The notes under the pieces: generated by a model
The model's database searches: none
Told to the model about the DNA's origin: nothing
What the model saw: only the letters and a program-made list of their open reading frames with translations
Made by a program: the position numbers and the translations under genes
Part shown: in pieces, positions 10,092 to 20,945 of the stretch
How the letters are laid out: each line of letters opens with the position of its first letter
Position numbering within the stretch: position 1 is the first letter of the stretch
From: Vigna angularis
Lineage: Eukaryota > Streptophyta > Magnoliopsida > Fabales > Fabaceae
Length of the DNA stretch: 64,000 nt
Reading direction: 5' to 3'
Assembly: GCF_016808095.1 (NCBI RefSeq)
Contig: NC_068977.1
Location: forward strand, 30,529,364 to 30,593,363

Positions 10092-10924
10092 CCCTATTGG
10101 GATAGATGCAAACGTGGAAACGCAAATTTTAAGGAGTTTGTTGTGAAAGCTATCATCAGAATGTAACAATACAATATAGTATACGCACATTTGTGTATGT
10201 ACATATGTGAAAGCTATGGAATATGGCAATATAATACACAGTTGTATAATAATTGATTGATTCATGTATTAATAATGAGTGTGTGAAAGGTTCTTCCAAC
10301 TGTGTGTGGGGCGTCTTTTATTTCATTGATTAATAAAAAGTCTTTTGTACTATGCAAAGAGCATCACATGGAGCTTTCTCAGCCAGTCATAGGCACAGCC
10401 TATGTCATAAATCGACATCACCAACCAAAACTCTTACGTTTTTGGTCTCTGTGTCGAGTCTCTACCCTTTCTTGTTTCTAGTTTTGTTGATTTTGTAACG
10501 ATGGTAATTAAGAAAACTGAAGAAATGGGTTAAGATTTTGTTATGCTGTTTTGAAGATCTTGAGATTTTTTACTGTGAGTTGGTGAAAATGACCAGGGAC
10601 CTAACTCTGAGCAAGATACTGTTGAATGTTAGAAAAATTAGTTGTTTTATTAGCCTTGAAAATGTCACCTATGATATGATGTTCATAGCTTTGTCCCTCA
10701 TCGGATATTTCTGTGCCTGTCTTTGACCCAAAGGAACATCATCTAAAATTTCTTAGGGCCAAATTTATATTCCAAGTTTAATTTAATTTAATATTCATCA
10801 CAACGTTATTATTCTAACTTTTATGATTAAATGGTTTTAACATTTTCATCTTGTATACTTTCGAAAAATTAAATTCGTTCAATTTATCCTTAAGGATACT
10901 TAACTTTGAAAAAGATAGTATGTA
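10092..10924. other. Upstream and intergenic DNA
   Basis: Upstream region of the minus-strand gene, then AT-rich DNA. A 62-codon open frame at 10538-10726 has no recognisable features. No RNA gene or element was recognised. Confidence 0.5.
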
Positions 10925-11345
10925 TATTCTTTTTCTGAAAATATACCCATTTTAATTTTTTTTACCCAAATAAGCTAATTTCCATTTTATTTTTTAAACT
11001 AACCCGTTTACTTTTTACACTACAATATAGTTTTCCTCCTTTTTTCTTTCAAATTTAAAAACAAAATATAAATTTTGATCGATTTTCTAACATGAGATGG
11101 ATATATTGAAAATTCGACTCTTTGAAAATCAGATTCTTAATATATCCACTTTTATGTCTAAAAAGGTCAGAATTCGAATTTTAATTCATTTTTTAAAATT
11201 GAAAAAATATATATATAAGGGAAACCAATTCCTTTGCGAAATCTCATTTTAAACTAAGATAATTTGAGAATTAAAATAGACGAATTTATTTGAATAATGT
11301 TTTAAAAATAGGTTTGTTTTGAGAAAAAAAAATCACTTTAATAAT
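10925..11345. repeat. Possible old fold-back element
   Basis: The outer parts look like diverged inverted arms: TTTTCTGAAAATATACCC and CAAATAAGC on the left, and the complement of CAAATAAATTCG and TTTTCTCAAAACAAACC on the right. The centre holds a tighter inverted pair (ATGGATATATTGAAAATTC and CTTAATATATCCAC, about 11097-11150). No clear target duplication was found. Identity of the arms is low by eye, so this is a weak call. Confidence 0.3.
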
Positions 11346-12128
11346 CATAATCATTGACAATAATATTTTACAACCAATAGGGAAATATGATTTTTTTTGT
11401 TTGTTTGTAATTAATGTTTTTCTTATTTTCATTATAATACTCATTAGAAATTATTATCTTTTTAAGCTTATGCAACATTTTTTTCTTCATTTTATCTTCA
11501 GTGAGAGTTTTCAATATTTGGATAAAAATAAAAAAAATAAAGCATAATCATTCAAAACAAATAAATTTATTTAATAGACATGCAATAATTAATATGACAA
11601 GAATATTTAGCTATATGGAAGGTCTTATCATTGACATTTTTGTCAAAATATTCTTTTTTTGTATACCACACATTTAATCATGAAATTTAAGTTATGTGTT
11701 AATTTCAATTGAGAGGAATAGGTAGAGTCATAAATAGACGTAAAACAAATATTCTTATTTTTTATAACTAAATTAACACGATTATACATAAATAATTTAC
11801 AACAATTATGCATATATACTAAGAGTAAATATGCAATTATGTAGTAAAAGATGTATCATGTGTCTTAATAAATTTCAGCACACGTGCCAATTCAAATTAA
11901 TAATAAAAAAAAATTAATATTTTCATGGATATGCATGCTCCTATGCCCAAGACAAATTTGGATAAATGTGTTACTATACATTTATAAGAGAAGAAATCAG
12001 TAAAATAAAAAATTAAGAAATGGAAATATCAATAAAAATTCTGTCTATTCAATAAAAAATTACGAAATCTTCTTAGATTTATCTAAATTATTGAAGTTAT
12101 TTCTCCAACAGGTAACTACATTTTGTCA
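11346..12128. other. AT-rich intergenic region
   Basis: Nothing recognised: homopolymer-rich, AT-rich DNA up to the target duplication of the Pack-MULE-like element. Confidence 0.5.
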
Positions 12129-12137
12129 AAATTTTAA
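12129..12137. repeat. Left target-site duplication, 9 bp
   Basis: AAATTTTAA, matching AAATTTCAA at 13961-13969 with one difference. It flanks the inverted-repeat ends of the Mutator-like element. Confidence 0.75.
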
Positions 12138-12629
12138 GGTTTAAACCATCGGATGGTCCTCATGTTTGTATCAGAATCTCAGTTAGGTCCTCATATTTTC
12201 AACTGTCTCAATTGGGTCATAATATTTGTAAAATTGAGCCAATTGGGTCCAAATATTTGAAAAATTGAGTCAACTAAGCCCGGTCCGTTAAATCTTCACA
12301 GACGGCGTTAAATGAGGCTGACGTGTTGCATGTTGATCTCAAAGTGTTTGATTGCGTGGAATTTTTATTTAATTTAAGCCATTATGACATGGCAAAGGGT
12401 TTTACTAATTTTCAGATTAGGAATTTACTTATCTTCAAATTAAGCCAAAAACTGAATCAGTCCAAAGGTCCACCATCGCTGCCACCACCGACAGTCACCA
12501 TTTTCACCATTACGCCTAAACCCTCTTCAACCCCAATCTCCAATCAGTCCTTGCATCATCCAAACACAACTTCGAACCACCAAATATCAGATCCCTTCCT
12601 CAGATGAACAATCCCAATTATCCCCAATC

Positions 12630-13075
12630 GCAGTGATAAGCCGGAGGACGAAAACCATAGTCCCCGTAGAGACATTGCCGCTGAGACGCCCACTGGCCCA
12701 AAAGATCCACTCCAAAACGCAGCTACCAACTCTAACCGGCTCCGTCATGTTGGTGGCGACACTCAAATCGTCGCGGTCCACCGCTCCATCTCCTTCTTCG
12801 CCCTCATTCCGCGTCGGCTCCCAATTCTTCGCCCTCACGTGCCGCCACGCTCGCCTCGTCGTCAAGGACCGAACCCTCTAGAGGAAATTCAAGATCCCCT
12901 GTTACCGCAACGACGAATGCTACCTCGAGGAGCATTACTTTCCCACGCTCTTGTCCATGGCAGATCCTGATGGCTGCCCCAAATACACACTCACCAGAAT
13001 TAATTGGACCGGCACCGTCAACGGTCACCCTTATACTTACTGTCATCTTCAAGAATTGAAATTTCAAGCAAGGTA
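12630..13075 (+). pseudogene. Captured GT14/DUF266 glycosyltransferase fragment
   Basis: The translation from about 12813 contains FRVGSQFFALTCRHARLVVK, then KFKIPCYRNDECYLEEHYFP, TLLSMADPDGCPKYTLTRIN and WTGTVNGHPYTY. These match the conserved core of plant DUF266 proteins (core-2/I-branching N-acetylglucosaminyltransferase-like, GT14), which act in the Golgi on glycoproteins or cell-wall polymers. A TAG at 12879 replaces an expected Trp codon, and upstream the frame is shifted. It ends with a good splice donor (CAAG|GTACG at about 13071), so a genomic exon edge was captured. It lies wholly inside the Pack-MULE-like element. Not a functional enzyme. Confidence 0.75.
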
Positions 13076-13451
13076 CGTTTTTTTTTCTTTCCTCGTGTTA
13101 TTTTATTTTATTTTATTATAGTCAAAATGATTGGAGGGTGGGTGTTTCCATCTTCAGCTTTATATATTGGAATCTGGGTTTTGATGCTTGTGTTATGTGT
13201 TTTTCTCTGGATGATGATATTTCTAGGGGTTTAAAGTTAGGAATTACTTTTTCTGAATTTTCAATGCACAAAATGAAGGAGGAAGAATTTAACCAGAATC
13301 AGCTTGATCGATTATGTCGTTGACCTCATTTGGAGACTCACTACTACATCCCCCTCCCAACAACTCTAATTTCAGATAACCCCATCAAATAGATATAAAT
13401 CGACTCCAAAAAGCGTCGGCTTTTCTGACTCAAAAAAACCACAAATCCCTT

Positions 13452-13742
13452 TTGTTTTCTTCTGTGTTTGGCATCCAGGTTCTGACAAGGAAAACTCACT
13501 TAAGTCATTGTTCCCAAAAAGTTAAGAACAAAGTGAAAGGCCCCAGCAGAAGTCTCTACTCTGCACAACTCGCAAGGTCGAAGGAAAATCAAGCAAACAA
13601 CCTCCGTCGCCGCCCAGAACCAGAAGAAAAAATGATGGAGAATAGTGTTGGTAGCTGCGTTTTGGAGACAGTGGAGGATGATGAAGACATGGAGGATGAT
13701 GAAGACTTTGAATCCCTAATTAAATCTTGTGTCATGTCATAA
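13452..13742 (+). other. Second exon-like piece inside the Pack-MULE
   Basis: A pyrimidine-rich tract and a CATCCAG acceptor at about 13473-13479 precede an open stretch rich in basic and then acidic residues (RSKENQANNLRRRPEPEE, later EDDEDMEDDEDFESL). It ends at 13742, close to the right inverted repeat. I do not recognise the source gene. It may be a second captured exon, or spliced to the glycosyltransferase fragment in a transcript. Confidence 0.35.
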
Positions 13743-13960
13743 ATTATTCACCTAAAAAAAATTACATAATATAATACTGTCTTATCAGCATTTTAAGTAT
13801 GCACCACGTTAACTCAAGTTAACACCGTCTGGAATAACTTAACGAATAAGATAAAATTAGTTCAATTTTACAAATATTATGACCCAATTGAGACAGTTAA
13901 AAATATGAGGACCTAACTAAAATTCCCATAGAAACATGAGAACATCCGAGAATTTAAACC

Positions 13961-13969
13961 AAATTTCAA
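13961..13969. repeat. Right target-site duplication, 9 bp
   Basis: AAATTTCAA, partner of the copy at 12129-12137. Confidence 0.75.
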
Positions 13970-14120
13970 TTTAAAGAGTGCAGACACCTTTTAAAAGAAA
14001 ATTGAAGCTCAAAATTAAACAAATAGGTTTCGTCCAACTAAGCCACCGATAAATATTTTTAAAAAATGTAATGATATTTAATTTAAAATTCTAGACAGAA
14101 TAACAGTAGTAGATTAAATA

Positions 14121-14166
<46 letters not shown>

Positions 14167-15099
14167 TCACTTCTTATTTTGTTATTATTATCTCTCTTCA
14201 TATAAATTAGTTTCAGTGGACTGATTAATTGAAGTGTTGAAATATCAGTTCATATACCATGCTATATATGTATATAATACATAATTGGACAAACACAACT
14301 AAGAAATTCAGTTAACAATATGTAAATACATTGAACTTTGTTCAAATAAAAAAATAAACTTTATTCAAGTAATTATTAATAATGTTGATGATTGATGCTC
14401 ATAACCATCGACAATTATTGTTTATCTACCTTGGTTGACTTTCAACTAAATTAGATTTAAGAGTCAAATTCCTTTTATTGCTTTCTCATTTCTGCTTCTT
14501 GGATTTTTGTTTATTGTTTCTGACACATAAAAATGGCTTTTATGAATTCAATAATTTCATTAAAATATTTCGTGGTTGACTTATAATTACTGACATGAAT
14601 TTTAGTCACCTAACAATTATTCGTGTATTTCGATGGTTTATTCCGTAAGAAAACTGTAAAATGTACATTTACGTTTTTAACACTATTCTTCATAGAAGGT
14701 TAAGAAACATTGTTAATGGAAATGGAGTAATTTTGTATCCGTATGATAGGTGTACGATAAATTTAATTATATATTTGGTTCTTCTATTTATTTGGTTGTT
14801 AATTTAGTCTTTTAATTTCTTTTAAATGGTTTAATTGGATTTTTTTTAAAGTTGAGGTTAATGTATTATACTTTTCGAATTTTTAATCTTTTTAAAAAAT
14901 TAAAATTTTTAATTAGAAAAACATAAATTGTCACATATAGGGGATAACATCCAATTTTATATACTTTTATATGTTTATTGTCATGAATAAATTAATTATT
15001 TTTTAGTTTTTTGTTTTATCCTTAAGTTTAATGTATTTTGTATTGTTTTGTATTTTAATTATGTTGTACTTGTTTGATTTCTTATATATTTGTTTAAGT
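13970..15099. other. AT-rich intergenic region
   Basis: No gene is seen. It contains an (AT)n microsatellite at about 14127-14164. Confidence 0.6.
14127..14164. repeat. (AT)n microsatellite
   Basis: Uninterrupted AT dinucleotides for about 38 bp. Confidence 0.95.
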
Positions 15100-16440
15100 G
15101 TGTGAAATAAATGAATATAGAACAATTTTAATACAGGAAAACAAGAAAATAATCAAGGAAGCATGTTTTAGAGAAGAAAAGATCAATTTGAAGCAAATAC
15201 TAGCATCGGACTCCACTAGGATCACATTCAGTGCTTCAATTACAGGCGATGCTTGGGATTGAGTGTCACATTTGTGGGGTTGAGCACCACTAATCCCTAC
15301 TCAAGTAGGGCTGAGTGGTGGGGAAGTGATGTTGAACGCTAGTTTGACAGAGTTGCTATTTCACAATTTATTCAATGGCGTTAAGTGGTGGCATCACTAA
15401 CATGTCAAATATGAGTATTTATTCATACTTCTCGCTAGGGTTTTGGAGAATTCCACATTTTCACAAGTTTTCTTCGCCTAGGGTGCTTAGGAGAGAGTTT
15501 TGGGGGTTGTTAGGTGTCTTGGGAAGCTCTTCCTTCTCCTTTAATAGTTTCCACCTTCATCCATGGTGATTTCCCTTTTGGTGTTAGGATGGAAGATCAA
15601 TTGCAATTTGGAGATGGAGATGTGAATCGAAGGCTTGGAGCACTTACTAGGTGCCTTGAGAAATAACCTTCTTCTTCTCGTTTCATTTTCTTCCTTCAAT
15701 TTGTAAACCTTAGGTTCTCTACCATAGAGAGCTAATCCTATTTGTTGATATTAGATATAATAAACTAAATATTGTTTATGTTACGTTAATACATATGTTT
15801 TTCCATTTCAATGTTATTAATTGATTTTTATGCTTAATGTCTTTTGTGACTTGATCACCCACATCTTGATTGTTGGTTTTTTAGGTGTTATAAAATATCT
15901 TTTGAACCTAAAACTGAAATTAAATACTTAATGAGCTTGTATCTAGGGATAAAAAATGATTCGTCAGTAATCTTGAGAATCTTAAACTTAATGTATGGTT
16001 GTTTGTTAATGATCCAAGGGATTAGACTTTAATGAGTTGTCATAGGCTCAAAGCCACTAGGAATAAGATTTGAGTAATCTTGTGAATTGATTTTGACATG
16101 AATTTGAAATTGATATGATTGTGTATGCATGGGAATGAAGTTGATGAAATATAATCTTGACATTTGTAAATAATTGATGTTAATTTTTTTTGTTGCACAT
16201 CAACTGTTTGATAAAAATACTAAAAATAATTTCTTTATTTTTTTGTGAGTTTTCTTGTCTAATTGAGTTGTGAATTGTGAGAGTTGTCGTGTGTTGCACA
16301 AGTCCCTGTGAAAAGAATAATATTTATTACTTGCTACGTACGACTGATGCACTTGTTGTTTCCCATTAACAAGTTTTTGGAGTCGTTATTGGGGACTTGT
16401 GTTCCAATATAAGGCAATTTGAGTATTTATGACTCTTTTA
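15100..16440 (+). mobile_element. Gypsy-type LTR and leader remnant
   Basis: The region has no coding potential but looks like the LTR and leader of legume Ty3/gypsy-type elements. An AACAAGAAAATAATCAAGGAAG-like start is followed by a GTTGAG.../GGGCTGAGTGG section. Further down come AAGGGATTAGACTTTAATGA-like sequence, GTGTATGCATGGGAATGAAG and finally ACAAGTTTTTGGAGTCG near 16370, a diverged form of the leader motif seen before gag in such elements. It is similar in plan to 19438-20945. Boundaries are approximate. Confidence 0.45.
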
Positions 16441-16826
16441 AACTTTGTTGTGTGTGTTTTTTTTCTTGTGCTTTCTTTTATACAGTTTGCCTATAAATTT
16501 TTATGCTTTCCATTGATTTGGTTTATGCTTAATGTTTGTCTCGGACTACGCCTTAAAACATGATCTAGTTGTTGGAAGGTCCTAGGGATGTGATTTCGGC
16601 AGCCTTCCTAACCAAATCAAACTAGATAACACAAGTAATCAGGGATAAGATTGTAAGTTTGACACCCACCGATCTGGTTCTTTATATAAGTCTTGATGCA
16701 TGCTTGGGTTAATAGATTGTGTAAAGTGCGTCTGATTTAGATAAACACAACCAGAGAAATATGAGTGTTTTTACCTTAGAGAATAGGAAACAAATATTAG
16801 TAACCTTATGAGAGTACTTAGTGATC
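16441..16826. other. Probable internal remnant of the gypsy-type element
   Basis: Follows the leader-like sequence and is interrupted on its right by the solo LTR. It has no open reading frame of note and no specific motif. Confidence 0.35.
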
Positions 16827-16831
16827 TTGCA
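16827..16831. repeat. Left target-site duplication (TTGCA)
   Basis: Identical to 19350-19354. It directly flanks the TG...CA ends of the solo LTR. Confidence 0.8.
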
Positions 16832-19349
16832 TGTAAAGACCTGAAAAATAGAGTGTTATAGAGCAGATTGATGTATTAGAATAATGAGATCGATTATTTT
16901 ACTTTAAAATAATCTGATAATATAAAATGAAATTTTATAAACTCTTCTCATTATTCTAAGAACACTTCATCTCTCTAGAACTTTATTCCTCAGAGTTCTC
17001 TGAGTTCTCTCTAAAATTTCTTCTTGCTGAGTTATCTGTTCAACGATCAGGAAGTGCCTAGGCGATCCTGGCGTTGAGGGCTTGAGTTTGGACCGATCAA
17101 TTTCTCGTTCTTCAGCTGGTAAGTTGTCTCCCTTTCTTTGTCCGCTCTTCTCTGTGCTGTGAGCATGCAACGATTCTGGTTGCATGTGATTAGTAGTTAT
17201 TCCTTCCATTTCTAGCTCAATTTAGGTTCTAAGTGTGGTTCTCTATCACCATTTGGTGAGTTGTAGATTTCTGTTGAAATTCCTTGCTGTGCAAGGTACG
17301 GCTGGAACGTTTCTGTGGTTGGGACTGTGTATCTCTGAGGTAAGGGAAGCTAGGTTATGTTTTAATTATCAATTAGTGTTGTATGTGAGGAATTTTGTGA
17401 TTTAAAGTGTTGTACAGTTAAAAGTTCAGTTTGTGAATGTATGTTCTTAACTGATAAAATGGTGGGAACTGTGAAATGTGATTGAGGAGATGATTTGGAT
17501 TAATCTATATGCTGTGATATGTGCAAATTTGTGATTGTTATTGGTTGTGATGTGTTGTAGTGTTGAGGAAGTAAATTGTGAAGTGAATTGGGCTGGTTTA
17601 GGGTATTTTAGAGGAAGTGAGGTAGTGAAATTGAGAATTGGTGGTCAAGGGCTGTTGGTGACTGCTGGGATGGTGTAAATAGGTCATATGGGACTGGTTT
17701 GAGTCATTGAAATGGTCAAAAACAGGTTCCAAGTGGTAGAATTGATTTTGGGTCTATAAGTTGATGAATTGGCGGTTTTAGAGTGTAGATTGGGGCATAA
17801 ACACTTTAGATTGGTGTTAGGAATGTTTAGAATCCTTTAGTCAAGTTTAATTTAGTATATATATCGAATTATGAGTGTTAGAAGTTGGCCAAGTTGAGTG
17901 GAATTGGTAAGGAGTGATTGAGTTGTGTAATTCTGCAGAATTTCGTTCTGCAGATTATGCAGACTCGCTGTGCGAATGGATTCGCATAGCGAGTTATCTT
18001 GGCGAGATGCTCTCTGCCAATGTAACCGCATAGCGAATGAGTGCGTTGTGCGAGTGATTTGAGAGGGTTGCTCTCTGTTTATCAATCCGCATAGCGAGTG
18101 TAATCGCTATGCGACTGATTGGGGTCTGGAAGCATTCTGTATTTTATTCGATCAGCGAGTGGGTCTCGCTCTGCGAGTGATTGGGGGGTTCAAGTCTCTG
18201 GATAAGGCTTTTTACGTAGCGAATTGGGTCGCTATGCGAGGGGTTGGGGTCTGTAGCATTTTACAATTTTATTCGCATAGCTAGTTTAGTCGCTATGCGA
18301 GAGATCCAGAGTAGTTGGTCTCTGTCTTTTGTTTTCGCAAGGCGATTTAGATCGCTGTGCGAGAAGTTTATGGTCTCGCTATGCGAAGGTGTGCGTTGTG
18401 CGAGGGGTACGTTCTAGTTCAAGTCTGGTGTGCTCTTATGTTGTTGAATATGTATCAATAAGTGTTGTATGAAGTAAGTTGAAGATGTATCATGTAATAT
18501 CTGTGGTGATTGTGGTATGTTGTAATCAAAATGGTAAAGTTCAAATGTGGTTTATGGACGTAATTTCTTGATCCTCAAGGAGAGGAGACGTGGTGGTGCC
18601 CTATGTTGTGATTCAAAGTAGAATCTCTAGTTGAGATTCAAGTAAGTTTAGAATGGATGCAGGAGCTCAGTCTTGGGGGTTATCCTAAAACTCCAATGGT
18701 CTTTCATTCTCAAGTAGAGAGGATTGATCCATGTCGTGAGGAGTAGCAGGAGGTCCTAGTCTTGGGTGCTTCCAGTATGGCCCAAGGTGAGTGATAACGG
18801 ACTAACCTCGTGAGTGTGGTAGGGTGAAACCCATTGGCAATGGCTTTGCAAAGCAGTAGAAGCCACCACGAGTGCACGACCCGCCATAGCTCGACAATCA
18901 TTCTAAGTCCGGACAGTCAGAGTCAGTGTGTGTTATGTGTGAAGGGTTTAGGTGATAAAGATGGATAATATGATTGTATGAGTTCTATTGATTGTGGTAT
19001 GATTAGTCTTTGTTTAAACTAGCTTACCCTGTTGTGTGCTTATGTTTTGTATGTTCTGCTATTCTTTTCTGCGATGACCATCCTTTGGATGTGAGCAGCG
19101 GAAGAAGATGTTTCCTTGGAGCAAGCATTGGATGGAGGTGCTGCTGCTGAGTAGTTGTGTTTGGTTCTTTAGAGCCTTGTAGATAGTTTTGGATTAGTCT
19201 TAGGTTTGTAAATAAAGTTTTAAATTTATAGTAATTTTTGGATGACTGTAAAGATATCACTTTGTGTTCTAGATGGATAATTGTACTACTTTATCATGCA
19301 TGTTGCTTCTCCTTATTATAGTCTATACTATATATATTGGGATGTTACA
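16832..19349 (+). mobile_element. Solo LTR of a gypsy (chromovirus-like) element, 2518 bp
   Basis: It begins TGTAAAGACCTG and ends GGGATGTTACA, giving TGTAA...TTACA termini. It is flanked by a perfect 5-bp duplication TTGCA (16827-16831 and 19350-19354). There is no primer site or coding region on either side, so this is a single LTR left after LTR-LTR recombination. The length and the TGTAA/GGGATGTTACA ends resemble the long LTRs of legume Tekay-type chromoviruses (family placement from memory). Inside are several short ORFs without meaning and an array of CGCATAGCGA motifs (17964-18404). Confidence 0.8.
17964..18404. repeat. Array of paired inverted CGCATAGCGA / TCGCTATGCG motifs
   Basis: Within the solo LTR about eight motif pairs recur every 50-75 bp. 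Each pair is a CGCATAGCGA-type half followed after a few bases by a TCGCTATGCG-type half, so each can form a small hairpin (clear examples near 18088-18113 and 18283-18301). Halves vary (TAGCTAG, TCAGCGAG, AAGGCGAT). Spacers share TTGGGGTCTG-like words. It is a degenerate minisatellite, not a CRISPR: the repeats are inverted pairs and the sequence is eukaryotic. Confidence 0.8.
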
Positions 19350-19354
19350 TTGCA
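19350..19354. repeat. Right target-site duplication (TTGCA)
   Basis: Identical to 16827-16831. Confidence 0.8.
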
Positions 19355-19709
19355 ACAAGAGAGAAGTAAATGAGGTTATTTGGGAAATCTATTTAATCAT
19401 TCTGCATATTAGATTTGTTGTTTGGTTGGTGGGCCTTTTGATAACGGTAATTCTTACCATTATCTGAGGTTCATTTTAGAGACAAAATCAACTCCCCTTT
19501 AGCTTATAACTTGCTTAATCCTCTCTTTTATCTTAGTTTTATGAATAATTGTATTTTAGGCTACTTTGATGTAATTTCATCTCTAATCCCTTATTTTGTA
19601 GCTAATAATGTGCTTGGAAGAATCTCCAACAATGTATAGAGCTAAACCAACCACAAGAAGCAAGCAGATATGTAGAAAAAGAGAAAAAGAGGTAGTGCAG
19701 AAAAATCAG

Positions 19710-19839
19710 GCCCGAGCGCCCCAAGAAGGGGGCTGAGCGCCAGTCTTCACGCAACTCTCGCGCCCGGGCGCCCCAAGAAGGGGGCTGAGCGCCAGTCTTC
19801 GCGCTACTCTCACGCTTGGGCATCCCAGAAGGGGCGCTG
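19710..19839. repeat. 52-bp GC-rich tandem repeat, 2.5 copies
   Basis: Units at 19710 and 19762, and a partial one at 19814. Each starts GCCC(G/A)GGCGCCCCAAG-like and contains GGGGGCTGAGCGCCAGTC. It stands out as a GC-rich island in AT-rich DNA and belongs to the surrounding LTR. Confidence 0.85.
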
Positions 19840-20097
19840 ATGTGGCAGATATGTTCTATTTAAACCTAAAACGCGAAGGGGTTTGGGTCTTTGGTGGCTT
19901 GCAGGTGCGATTTCACTCAGAGGAGAGCTTGGAGGGCTGCTAGGGTTTGTGGGAACACTCCCTTCTTCCTCTTTGGGTTCTTCTTCTTCTTCCATGGCCA
20001 TTTTGTAAGCTGAAAGGCTATCCATGGAAATGGAGAGCCAAACCCATCTTGTTAGGGTTAGTTGTAGCCTTTGAATCTTGTGTAATTGTTGAATGAT

Positions 20098-20101
<4 letters not shown>

Positions 20102-20131
<30 letters not shown>
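20102..20131. repeat. (AT)n microsatellite
   Basis: About 30 bp of pure AT dinucleotides inside the gypsy-type LTR. Confidence 0.95.
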
Positions 20132-20134
<3 letters not shown>

Positions 20135-20580
20135 TTTTCTATCAATTGCTAGTATTCTTGTTTCCAATCTTAAAGCTTGCATGTAATGGGGACGTTCATG
20201 ACTTGATTTTAGGGTTTCATGGGTTATGGGGACGTAAGATGGAACCCAGAACTGAAACAAGAGTCCTTGTGGTTCGTTGATTCTAGGGGTGGAAGATGAT
20301 TCACATGTTGTCTTAAATCCTAGTTCTTAATGCGGGTTTTGCTTGTTAATTAGTCAAGAGATTGATAATTAATAGGTAAAAGTTAGGCTCTTTCACCTAA
20401 GGGATTAGGGCTAGAGTAATTTTGTTGATTGACTTTAATTAATTGATGGAGAGGAGATGAAATTGTGTATGCACAAGAGTAAATTGGTGAAACCTAACCT
20501 TAACAATGTCATTTCATATCATTTCTAGTCTATTCCATTTCTAAGTGCCTTTAACACTAAAGTCCAACCATGTAATTATG

Positions 20581-20945
20581 TGTAAATTTATCTTTCTTGC
20601 ACATGCTTGTAAATGAATGTTGTTCTATTGAGTCTAGATGAGTTGTTAATTGCACAATTCTCTAGTATTATGAGTCTCTTGGGAAAACGATACTTGGTCT
20701 TACCATGGTTTTATTACTTGAAACGATTCGGTGCAGTTGCCGAGGTCTTAACAAGTTTTTGAATTATGTATAAATTTATCTTTCTTGCACATGCTTGTAA
20801 ATGAATGTTGTTCTATTGAGTCTAGATGAGTTGTTAATCGCACAATTCTCTAGTATTACAAGTCTCTTGGGAAAACGATATCTGGTCTTACTATGATTTT
20901 ATTACTTGAAACGATTCGGTACACTTGCCGAGGTCTTAACACCTT
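20581..20945. repeat. Tandem duplication, about 188 bp period
   Basis: The block from TAAATTTATCTTTCTTGCAC to TTGCCGAGGTCTTAAC occurs twice in direct orientation (about 20581-20757 and 20769-20945) with few differences (for example CGGTGCAG versus CGGTACAC). It duplicates the leader segment of the gypsy-type element. Confidence 0.85.

Larger units (their letters stand above)
12138..13960 (+). mobile_element. Pack-MULE-like transposon with captured gene fragments
   Basis: Long terminal inverted repeats, about 190-200 bp, begin GGTTTAAA at 12138 and end TTTAAACC at 13960. They share blocks such as AGTTAGGTCCTCATATTTT, AACTGTCTCAATTGGGTCAT and AATATTTGTAAAATTGA. The flanking 9 bp are AAATTTTAA (12129-12137) and AAATTTCAA (13961-13969), an 8/9 match, and 9 bp is the size that Mutator-like elements make. 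The interior is GC-richer than its surroundings and holds a glycosyltransferase fragment with a splice donor, and a second exon-like piece. No transposase is present, so the element is non-autonomous. Confidence 0.85.
19438..20945 (+). mobile_element. Gypsy-type LTR and leader, non-coding
   Basis: It starts near TGATAACGGTAATTC, part of an inverted repeat with TTACCATTATC. It continues through GC-rich CGAGCGCC repeats, a TATA-like CTATTTAAACC at 19856, and ends in leader sequence containing AAACGATTCGGT and TTGCCGAGGTCTTAAC. The last part is duplicated. The layout parallels 15100-16440 and is typical of legume gypsy LTR/leader regions with 'cannot be coding' GAGCGCC repeats. No gag or pol follows. 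Ends are approximate, and no target duplication was found. Confidence 0.5.

Noticed and set aside
17964..18404. Spaced CGCATAGCGA repeats as a CRISPR array
   Set aside because: Motifs occur as inverted pairs with variable halves and related spacers inside a plant LTR.
19602..19860. GC-rich open frames as a gene
   Set aside because: They are translations of the 52-bp tandem repeat in a non-coding LTR.
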